A DNA stretch of 64,000 bases from Apostichopus japonicus. Taxonomy: Eukaryota > Echinodermata > Holothuroidea > Aspidochirotida > Stichopodidae. Shown in pieces: positions 11,518-20,355 of the stretch. Within the stretch, counting starts at the first letter, position 1. The number at the start of each line of letters is the position of its first letter. The notes beneath the pieces are model-generated. The model did no database searches. It was not told the DNA's origin and saw only the letters and a list, made by a program, of their open reading frames with translations. The stretch lies in the NCBI RefSeq assembly GCF_037975245.1, contig NC_092561.1, forward strand, positions 17,615,001-17,679,000. The letters run 5' to 3'. A program made the translations under genes and the position numbers.

Positions 11518-12352
11518 ATATATACAGTACATCAGCAAATTGGGTTTCTCTGTGTGCTGTCATTATACCATTTCCGGTCCACTCCGGCCCATACAGTAGC
11601 ACTGTACAACAATGTATGCTACTGTACAGGGGGTACAGTACATGCTCATAGCAGGCCCTAGATAAATTCCCAACTATGTTCAATTCCATTTTTAACATAT
11701 TAGAAGTAAGTACTTCTCTGTGTAGATCTTAGATAGCTTTCCCATCCACCTCTAATACAGTACCAATGTGCAATGCATCCATACTGTACATATGTTACAT
11801 GCTTCTACTGTATGCAACAGTATTGTACAGTTGGTTATTCCCAAGAAAGTTCATATGCACAGGTTTTTGGGAGGATATAATTTTATGACCTAAATTCCTC
11901 TGGCTTTAATTCACCTGGGAATGATTGCCAGGTGACAGTACAGGTGACCCTTGCCTGCAAAAACTTCCTCATGGGAAGCAAGTCATACATACCTCCTTTT
12001 TTCTCTCTCCTTTTTCTCTCCTTTTTTCATAATACGAGCCACCAACATGAGGAAGAGTTCATAACACCTTTAGAATGTACATACCTAGCAGTAGCACCCT
12101 TAATTAAGTGGATAGGGGGGGTTTTGTCAATACTTAAACTGAGAGTATGACAAACATTTGTGAAGTCTCTGGAGATGACTAATAGAATTTCAACTTGAAC
12201 GACACAATATTGACAAGGATGGAAGGGATTTCTATATACTTAGGAACCAGATCCAGCAGCATAAATAAGAAGGCTTTGACAAGCTATACTTGTCTCTGCC
12301 CAACTATGTTGAGGTCATGACCAAGAGCATGTTATGTATGAACACAGATATA

Positions 12353-12690
12353 ATAATAATAATAATAATGATAATAAATGAGACTTATATAGCGCCAAAT
12401 CAGTAAATAAAAGTCACTGCTCAAGGCGCTTTACAAAGAAAGTAAATTAATTTACAAAACAACAAGTGAAAAATATGGGTCTTAAGTAGACTATTGAAAG
12501 TAGAAAGTTTAGAGCATGTTCGAATGTGATCTGGTAACTTGTTCCAGAGGTAAGAGCCAGAGTATTCGAAGCTTCTGTAACCATAGGTCTTCAAGCGTGG
12601 TTTAGGAACAGATAAATACAGTTTGTTTGGAGGAACGAAGTGTTCGAGTTGGAATATATGGCAAGAGAAGTTGTGACAGGTACACAGTCA
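12353..12690 (-). mobile_element. 3' end of a CR1/L2-like LINE with reverse-transcriptase tail
   Basis: Read on the minus strand, the block encodes the C-terminal tail typical of CR1/L2-group ORF2 proteins: PTRTLRSSKQ, then after a one-base frameshift PKPRLKTYGYRSF, LWNKLPDHIR and STFNSLLKTHIF. It ends at a stop at 12421-12423. The 3' untranslated part has the paired words GCGCCTTGAGCA and GGCGCTATATAAGTCT and finishes in an (ATT)n tail at the low-coordinate side. It is 5'-truncated and dead. The same 3' tail is seen at 32838-32938 and, in part, in the SINE at 51203. Confidence 0.88.
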
Positions 12691-12838
12691 TGCAGCTGTG
12701 TGAGTTTGGTAATCAGCAGAATTTTGAAAGGTAGACATAATTTAAGTAAAATTAATAGTCAAAATAAAATAAAACTGTTAGCAAACTGCTTATCCACTAG
12801 AGAGCCTGTGTAAGAGAATTTGTAATTTAAGTAAGTTG

Positions 12839-12877
12839 GCCTGACATTTCGATCCTAGCAGGATCTTCTTCAAAGGC
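12839..12877 (-). ncRNA. Hammerhead-ribozyme-like motif, likely Penelope-type relic
   Basis: On the minus strand the 39 bases read GCCU, UUGAAGA, a GAUCC/GGAUC stem with loop UGCUA, GAAA, then UGUC followed by AGGC. GCCU and AGGC can pair as stem I around a CUGANGA...GAAA...UC core. This is the layout of the minimal type-I hammerheads reported in Penelope-like retroelements. Position C3 of the core is U and there is an extra A before stem II, so this copy is probably inactive. No Penelope reverse transcriptase or GIY-YIG domain is nearby. Confidence 0.45.
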
Positions 12878-13814
12878 TAAATGACAAGTAACAGTAACAG
12901 AAGGGACAAAAACAAGCACAGAATACAGACAGGTTAATAGTCAGTAGAAGTCAACAAGTGCGATTTTTCATTTTTGCTTTTTTTAATTTTTTGTGACATG
13001 GCAAATTATTTTGATTCATTTTTTATTTTATTTTTGTGGGGGGGTGGGGGGTGGGAGGACACCAGAGATTTCTCGAGGCAAATGCCCCCCCCCCCAACCC
13101 CAATGGTGATGCCACTGGTTCAAGAGTACAGACTTAGTTATAATTTACATTTACAATTAACTCCTCAATCCTCATTGTTTTTGAAGTCCCGAGACAATTA
13201 TGAAAGAAGCTGCATTATACACAGAAATTTTCAAAATGTTGGAATTTTTTCATTTTTGAAATGAATCTTGTATCTAAACCATTCAACTCCATTGACATGA
13301 AATATGTTTGTAGAGAAATAGGACCAACATACTGATTCAATATCAGCTCAAACCCTGCGTGAAGTTGCGTATTTTACAGTGGAACATACTGTATATGACT
13401 CTTAACCTGCCAGATTACAAAAGCTGACATATAAACTTTGAAAATGGTTTCTTTGATAATGTTCTTGTCTATCTGTGATACTTTGTCACCATAATTCTAC
13501 CTCTTGAGAGGCTTGTAAAATATTATCAAACTTATTAGAAAAGAGTTACTGTTGTGTTAGCTGTTTACATGTCATCTACAATTAGACTGGCGAGACAGAG
13601 GGAATAAATTCCAACATACTTTAGATACAATTTTTTATGTCAAAAGTTCATCTTTGAAATTCCCACTCAATATTGAAACCTAGCTAGGTTAAATACTTAA
13701 GAGAGGTATTCATCATACCTTTGACTGGGAGAGGCTGAAAGGAGATACACAATGACAGATAACATTAATGTCACAAATGTAGGTGACATGCGTGTCTCCC
13801 AGAGTTAAACTTAT

Positions 13815-15255
13815 AGGGTCATGCCATGTCAAATCAAGAGGGTTGTAGTTCCACCTTCTCCAAACATTATCACCCTCCTCCTTACATGATCAGAGCACCA
13901 TGAAATACCCATGCCGTGTAAATTTCAGTTGCATTGCGGCAAAATTGTCGGATATATGACCGTTTGAACATTTTCAATTTTCCCGCCAAGTGCACATATA
14001 CATTTTAGCATTATTCTTCACTTTTGAGGACCTATTTCTCAGCAATTGAACATCCCACTACCCTCCTATTACATAAACCTATAGATCCTACCCCTTAAAA
14101 TGAGAAGTCACAAATTTGATTTTTTTTTTTTTGGGGGGCTAAAAGATGTGCCTTATGTGGTGATTTTAAATTGCTCCCAAAATAGCGTTTCAGGTTTATG
14201 CCCGAGTTAATTAAGGTTTAATATACATTACCCATAAAATGCCAGCACAAGTTGACAATGATTTCCTGAGTTATAATTTTAAGTTATGCAACTCCGACGT
14301 TTCTATTTCATTCTGCGATTCAGTACGGGTAAGAGTCGTTGTTGCCCAATTATCACCAACGAAGCCACACAAGAGCTGTAAATGTTTCTTACTGTAATTG
14401 TAAGTGTCAAGTTCTTACGATATACCAAACTGTAGGGTTCTAACTTCTTCTATGATTAGTTTATGAGGATGTTAAAGTTGCTCCGATGTGCAAGAGAGGT
14501 CATCTTTGACAGCTAAATAGTCAAAATGGGTCAACTTAAATTTCTGATTATATTTGCTAGAAGAGATTTACTGTAGTACCACTCTTGTGTGTACCAAAAA
14601 CATTCAGGAGGGAATTTTGCCTAAACTTTGATTGGAAAATCCATTAAAATTTGAGATTTTGGCTGTCCGATTTTGCCCGGTTTTTTCCCCTATGCACAGG
14701 GTATTCAGCCCTGGTTTTGTACATCAAGGTCATTCCTCTATATGCATGTGTCTAGGTTCTGTTGTCAATGTACTTTCTACTTGTTAGGCTATATACTTAT
14801 AATTAAAAGACATTAAAGGGTGTGAAGACTCGCGCAAAAAGAAACGTCTAATGCCGGTAATTTGACCTAGTTTCGAATGAGGTGCAACAGAAGTGTTAGA
14901 CACCACCATCGATCCCAGAAAATACGCACACAGCTTGCTACCTTCGGTAATTTGACACTAGTGTACAGTCAGTACATACAGCTGCGGTCAATACCCACAG
15001 CACAGTGTTCAAACGATACAGCGATGGACATCTCAGGTCCAGCTAAAGATAACAAGCTATCCCGTTTCATTACCGTCTGCATTTTGTAGCGACAAGCAGA
15101 AAACTTCACTTGCAAGCAACAGAAAGTTAACTTTTCAGAGAGCAGCATGCGGTTTAGGGCGAGTCTTCAATGCCTTTAATAACTGTAACAAGGATGTACA
15201 TCAATACAAACATGTCCAGTTAACAGCCATCCTTGATTTGACACGGAATGACCCT
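13815..15255. mobile_element. DNA transposon relic with ~24-bp terminal inverted repeats
   Basis: The left end AGGGTCATGCCATGTCAAAT and the reverse complement of the right end AGGGTCATTCCGTGTCAAAT differ at two positions and continue to match over TCAAG. Without the nested MITE-2 (14813-15179) the element is about 1.07 kb. No transposase frame is visible, so it is non-autonomous or decayed. The flanks (TTATA on the left, TTAAT on the right) do not settle the target duplication. Confidence 0.7.
14813..15179 (+). mobile_element. MITE-2 copy (TTAA-flanked), nested
   Basis: A 359-bp body between two TTAA tetranucleotides (14813-14816 and 15176-15179). Terminal inverted repeats are AGGGTGTGAAGACTCGC on the left and AGGCATTGAAGACTCGC on the right (as reverse complement). 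TTAA duplication is characteristic of piggyBac-type transposition. It is nested inside the transposon relic at 13815-15255. Confidence 0.85.
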
Positions 15256-16445
15256 TAATCGAGTTGTAAGGATTATCGCATTTGGAAAGGTTCCTGTTTA
15301 CCGATTCCATCGTGTAATTCTCGGTTAATTCATGTCGTTAAATGTTTTAAGCCAGTTCTTAAGTTAATCATTTATACACATTCAGTAATCGATGCCGATA
15401 AACGATATGCCGATAGATGATATGCACCTACTGCAATGGGATATCCAGGTGAAAAGATTATCCCAATCTGCTGGTTGTTATCTTGTCCTTGGTGTATTTT
15501 GCTGGATTCTGGATCGAATCAGGTCATTGACGAGAACTTGTTATTATTCAAATGCTGTAATGGGATAGGACGAGCCCTAATAATAGCAGGGCCTAAGTTT
15601 CCATTTGACCATTAATTAGCTTTACTTGCGACAACATGGCAGGGCAAGTTTTATTGGTCTTCAAGTCGTCCTGAGACGACCAAATTTCTGTTCCGGACGA
15701 CGGGCAAAATCAACTCTGGGGGTCGTCAGGAGGAGGTCTGGTTATTTATAAATTCAGATCGCAACTAAATACCTCAAATAGATTAAATGATTAAGTTATT
15801 ACTTTAATAGAAATGCTGAAATGAAACAGAAATAGTGGCACTGTAGGCTTGTTGTGACCCACCCAAAAGGGGGAATTTTACTGGTCAAAAGCTGGTGTTC
15901 TATTTATCAAACCTATATACCCTACGGTGCACCTACTGTATTGGTCATTCTTTGTTATTTTTGCTCCTTTTTTGGGGGTGGACAACCAAATTTCCTGTTG
16001 ATCTGGTGCCCAACCAAAACAAACGGCCTGTTTGTCCAAAAGGACATCCAGAAAAAAAATTGAAACTAAATTAATATAAGTCAGCAATCTCTGGCCATTG
16101 TATATATTAACCACATACTGTATCAGTCAAAATATGAGAATGTAAATGATCTGTTAAGGTGACCAAATTTTTTCCAGAATATCCAGGGCATGTTGATGAT
16201 GACCCCCACCGCACCCCCCCCCACCCTCCCTTAATATTCTATTCGTCCTTTGTCGTCCTTTGCCAAACCGGCTCTGCTAATGATAATGAAACAACACCAC
16301 TTGATATTGAATTCTAGGATTGAAGAAACAAAAAAAAGCTTCTCTTGGATTGGAAACTTGGAATGTCATCACCTTCACTCAGGCAGCTTTAACTCAAGAT
16401 GTTAACACTAAAGATACATCATGGGCATCGTCCCGGCCGACTTAC

Positions 16446-16683
16446 CTGCGTGTTCGTTATTTTTCCGTAAGACATTAAGGTGATAAACGGGTCCAAATTC
16501 TTCAAACATCGGCCTCAGCTGTTCCTCTGTCATGGTCTTTGGTATTTGCCCGACAAACATTTTCACCGAGTCGGGGTCGGGGAGGGGGCCGTGGGGTTTC
16601 ATCTCCATGGAGGAGTTCAGGTTGGGGGGACTGATTGTTTGCTGGTTCATACTTGGGCCGTTCATGGTGTTAGCCCCTGTCAT
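16446..16683 (-). CDS. CELF: CELF/Bruno RNA-binding protein, start exon (N-terminus and first half of RRM1)
   Basis: Encodes 79 residues plus the first base of a Gly codon, ending at donor CAG|GTAAGT (exon end 16446). Residues 1-36 are a low-complexity, Met/Asn/Pro-rich leader. From residue 37 the sequence is RRM1: PDPDSVKMFVGQIPK with RNP2 (KMFVGQI), then helix 1 (TEEQLRPMFEEFG) and strand 2 (PVYHLNVLRK). This matches CELF1/2 and Drosophila Bruno rather than other RRM families. The next exon is at 6624-6706 and joins in phase. An in-frame TGA at 16719-16717 shows that the protein starts within this exon. The first ATG (16683) has a weak context (T at -3). The ATG of residue 7 (16665) has A at -3 and may be the main start. 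CELF proteins bind U/G-rich RNA in nucleus and cytoplasm. Confidence 0.92.
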
Positions 16684-16697
16684 AAAGGCAGCAGCAT
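16680..16697 (-). promoter_or_regulatory. Five-codon uORF overlapping the CELF start
   Basis: ATG at 16697 opens a frame of five codons whose TGA stop (16682-16680) overlaps the CELF ATG in the form ATGA. Such overlap is the arrangement that permits termination-reinitiation. Both start contexts are weak. It applies only if transcripts include this part of the exon. Confidence 0.5.
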
Positions 16698-16762
16698 GCG
16701 AGAAACCACGCCCGGGTCAAGGGTCAAAACCCACAGTTCTCAACCACGGATAGATGGTAGTC
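16684..16762 (-). other. CELF: 5' untranslated part of the CELF start exon and its acceptor
   Basis: The acceptor is a long pyrimidine tract, CTTCCTTCTTTTCTCTTTG, followed by TTGCAG ending at 16763, so the exon starts at 16762. The 79 nt before the first ATG contain in-frame and out-of-frame stops. An acceptor here means at least one further upstream exon exists, to the right of 16763. Confidence 0.85.
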
Positions 16763-16936
16763 CTGCAACAAAGAGAAAAGAAGGAAGAGTGGATTAGATG
16801 GTTTCTGTGTCCCACAAATATCAAGGGTCAAGGGTCAATCAAGGGTCAAAACCCACAGTTCTCAATCAAGATGGTAGTCCTGCAACATAGAGCAAAGAAG
16901 TAAACGTGGATAAGATGGTTTCTGTGTCCCACACAT
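16719..16936 (-). repeat. Tandem duplication of the CELF 3' splice site
   Basis: Copy A (16719-16820) and copy B (16841-16936) share AAGGGTCAAAACCCACAG, GATGGTAGTCCTGCAACA and TGGTTTCTGTGTCCCACA. Each carries a TTGCAG|GACTACCATCT acceptor: exon start 16762 in A and 16879 in B, 117 nt apart. The pyrimidine tract is better in A. Copy B lies upstream in the transcript. Confidence 0.85.
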
Positions 16937-17367
16937 AACATCAGAATGACACTACTGTAGGTGCATATGCAACAAATACCACAGATCCCCCTGGTGTAAC
17001 CATTTTCCGTATTCCACAATAGTCCAAATATGAAATATCCAAAGCTCTGCATTGTACCATTAAAGAAGATTAGAGGCAGGCACTGCAGGTCGCTATAGAA
17101 TGACGAAAGCATTAATTCACTTAAATTATCCGCTTGTAGTAAACAAAAGCCTAGTAATTTTTACAAGTTTATTACAGAATTTAAGTAAAATTCATAGATT
17201 TAATCAAACTGCAATATATGTAAATATATAAACATATTAGACTACAAAAATTTATCCAAATATAAAGAATTTGCAAACAGGGCAATGTCTGGCATTAAAA
17301 AAGGTAGCTATGAAACAGTATTTTTGCAAAAATATCCCAACTTTTACGTACAGGGTGTGGTGTATAT

Positions 17368-18560
17368 TAGTGTTTGCACGGGTTATCCGGGTACCCGGGT
17401 ACCCGCCCGACCCGATACTACCCGGTTCCTAATTTATTACCCGAATCCTAAGCAAAGTGTGATCTAAAAAAAAAATTGGCAAACCGACGGTTAGGCAGAT
17501 TTCCAATTGACTTAGTGTGGTGTTAGGCTACAATGTGGTCGAAGATAACGGCAATAACGAAGGGGCCCGCTATTCGCGATACTACCCGGTTCCTAATTTA
17601 TTACCCGAATCATACGCAAAGTGTGATTGTTTAAAAAAAAATGGCAAACCGATGGTTAGGCTGATTTCCCATTGACTTAATGTGTTGTTAGGCTACCGTG
17701 TGTTCGAAGATAACAGCAATAACGAAAGCTTTCCATAGATATCTTATAACTGCGTCACAATTTCAGCTAATAAACAGATGGCTAGGCTAGACTATCCCCA
17801 TTGACTTAGTGTGGTGTTAGGCAACCATGTGGTCGAACGTAACAGCAATAACGAAAGTATTCCATGGATATCTTATAACTGCGTCACAACTCCAGCAAAT
17901 AAACAGATGGTTAGGCTTAGCTAGATTTCTCATTGACTTAGTGTGGTGTTAGGCTACCATGTGGAAGAAATTATTATTTATTCATTCGTTTATTTCAAAG
18001 AAGGAAAGGCTGGAATTTTACGCGATGTGTATGGATTATAGACGGGATAACTAAAAAATAGTAATCGCAAGTGGCTTTTTACTAATCGTTTATTCCAAAT
18101 GCGATCAAATTGCCCGAATCGCGCAATCTCGCGGCTAATGCAAACCCTGGGCCTGCATAATAGATAGTAGTAGTATTAAAAACTGTTTAAGAGCTAAATT
18201 GGATATTTATATGGTTTGATCCAATAGACGTGCACGAGCTAGCATAAGCAGCGGCGGCAGTGTGATGTTAGTAGTAATGCTAATTATAATTAAATAATTA
18301 ATTTATTAACAAGTTAATGAAAGAAACAGAAGCAAATAAAAATTATTGAGGGAGGTTATATACCTTATCTTACACCTAGGTATTTGAACATGAAAACATT
18401 GTCAGTAGAGAATATAATGCATTTATTACAGCATCCAATATGTAATTTCTTGAAAATCGTGATACACGAGGGTAAACAATTTTTTCCGGGTACCCGGATA
18501 CCCGACGGGTAACGGCCCTCGGGTACCCGGTTCCCGATTTTTGGACCCGTGTAAACACTA
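17368..18560. mobile_element. hAT-type non-autonomous transposon, 1,193 bp
   Basis: Terminal inverted repeats TAGTGTTTGCACGGGT and TAGTGTTTACACGGGT (reverse complement of the right end) are bounded by a perfect 8-bp target duplication GTGTATAT (17360-17367 and 18561-18568). The TIR fits the hAT rule YARNG and the duplication fits nnnTAnnn. Subterminal regions contain stacked GGGTACCC words. The interior has repeated ~125-bp units (GACTTAGTGTGGTGTTAGGC) and a 167-bp duplication of the left subterminal region (17412 and 17579). No transposase is encoded. Confidence 0.92.
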
Positions 18561-18703
18561 GTGTATATTCATATGCATGTTGAGGAATGTAACATTGCAA
18601 CCATACTGTACATGGGAACATCTTACAATATTTGTCTGTTGAGCTCTGTGTATATATGTGTGGCATTTGAAAGGTAGCATCAAACATTGTCTTCACCCAT
18701 ACA

Positions 18704-18872
18704 TCAGGGATGAGCCTGGGGTAAAAAAAAAAATCACGGAACTTTGCAAAAATTACGGTATAGGCTCCAGTTTGTGTATGCTACAGTGTGTTAGGATAAA
18801 AGTTTATGTCCCCGAGGTAGTAAAAAGAAATCACGGATATTCCGCAAATTCGCGGAAAAAGCTCATGCCTGA
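18704..18872 (+). mobile_element. MITE-1 copy D
   Basis: Complete copy, TCAGGGATGAGCCTGGGG to GCTCATGCCTGA. It lies within a local duplication: the words GCATGTTGAGGAATGTAACA and GGTAGCATCAAACATTGTCT occur on both sides (18575-18690 and 18922-19050). Confidence 0.88.
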
Positions 18873-19744
18873 CTTTTGCAAAAATATCCAACTTTTACTT
18901 CAGGTGGTGGTGTTTATTCATATGCATGTTGAGGAATGTAACATTGCAACCAGGTCTGTGGCACACCATACATGGGAACATCTTTGTCTGTAGAACTCTG
19001 TGTACAGTATATATATGTGTGGCAGTTTAAAGGTAGCATCAAACATTGTCTACACCCATTACGTCATGCACTAACCATAGACCTCTTAGCCACATACCAC
19101 CATCATCACTGGATGCATGAAGACACAACACACACCAGTATATCAAACCCAATCAACGAGGCGAATCGCTGAATCTGACATCTCCCACTTTTTCTACTGT
19201 GCTACTTCTTTGATCTGATGATAATTTTTACCTACAGTACTAGATCTATACATTAATGAAGGCAGACCACGAGGTAAAAAAACGGCCAAATATCCGATAC
19301 TTTGTGAGGCTGCTGTGGACAAGCCGGGGCAGAATTAAAGGCTCTATATTTATGACTATACCAATCTGCTAAGTGCTTGCCACTCTTTATTTATTGTATT
19401 GTGTCGTAAACAGTGTCGGAAGATGGAACGGGGTTTTTTTTCTTCTTCTTTTTTTCTTCAAAAAGAGATAGAAAAAGGAAAAAAAAGAGGAACCAAATCC
19501 AATTATAGAATTCTGAATTGCGTGCCAGAGTAAATCTGGAACGCTCTCCGTGCATTCGGAAACGAGACAGGAGGTACAGAATCGCCACGGAAACCCCACA
19601 AAGTTCACATCAAACTTATGGAACCCTGCTGAGAAAAAAAGGCTAGGTCTTGTCTAAAGGGGAAAACGAGAGGGGACAAAAAATTTATCCTGACAACCTA
19701 GAGCAGTTTTACCAAATTAGGGAGAAATATGTTATTAATAAACT
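18873..19744. other. Non-coding stretch, second half of a local duplication
   Basis: Contains the second copies of the flanking words of MITE-1 copy D. A polypyrimidine/polypurine stretch lies at 19430-19490. No gene was seen. Confidence 0.5.
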
Positions 19745-20355
19745 CAATGTATGCAGAGCATTGTAAGATGTTCACATTTTTTTATTTGGCCAAGGCAGAC
19801 ATAATATGTTCTACATAAAGGTACAATTCTACTATGCATACATGTGTGCATAGCATTGTAAGATGTTAATACTTTTTTTATGTGGCCAAGGCAGACATAA
19901 TCTGTTCTACATGCACACAAAGGTATGATTCTACTATGCATTAAAATCTGTGCATGGAATTTTACGATTCTACTATGCCTACATATATGCTGATATATGC
20001 ATAGCATTGTAAGATGTTAATATTTTTATGAGACCAAGGCAGACATAATCTGGTCTATACTCACACAAAGGTAAGATTTTACTATGCATTAATCTCTGTG
20101 CATGGCATTTTACGATTCTACTATGCATATGCATAGCATTGTAAGATGTTAATAATAAATTTTAATGTGGCCAAGGCAGACATAATGTGTTCTACATACA
20201 CACAAAGGTATGATTCTACTATGCATGTATGCAGAGCATTCTACGATTTTACTATGCATACATGTATTCATAGCATTGTAAGATGTTCATATTTTTTATG
20301 TGGCCAAAGCAGACATAATCTGTTCTACATGCACACAAAGGTACGATTCTACTAG
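19745..20355 (+). repeat. ~105-bp tandem array, about 6 copies
   Basis: Repeated words GCATTGTAAGATGTTAATA, TGTGGCCAAGGCAGACATAA and CACACAAAGGTACGATTCTAC, followed by ATGCATACATG-like stretches of variable length. Reading frames through it are by-products of the repeat. Confidence 0.85.

Larger units (their letters stand above)
6707..16445 (-). other. CELF: CELF intron between the start exon and the 83-nt exon
   Basis: 9,739-nt phase-1 intron. The donor is CAG|GTAAGT at 16446/16445 and the acceptor is GAACAG at 6707. It holds a 20-bp array, a SINE, a LINE tail, a hammerhead-like motif, an hAT fragment and a nested transposon pair, listed separately. The stretches 6707-8830, 11518-12352 and 15256-16445 show only AT-rich DNA and simple runs (a G-run at about 8350, purine and pyrimidine tracts). 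The piece 15640-16270 has repeated GTCGTC/GACGAC words and looks like an old unidentified repeat. Confidence 0.85.

Noticed and set aside
15640-16270. Possible gene fragment with GTCGTC repeats
   Set aside because: Frames are short and broken; more like an old repeat.
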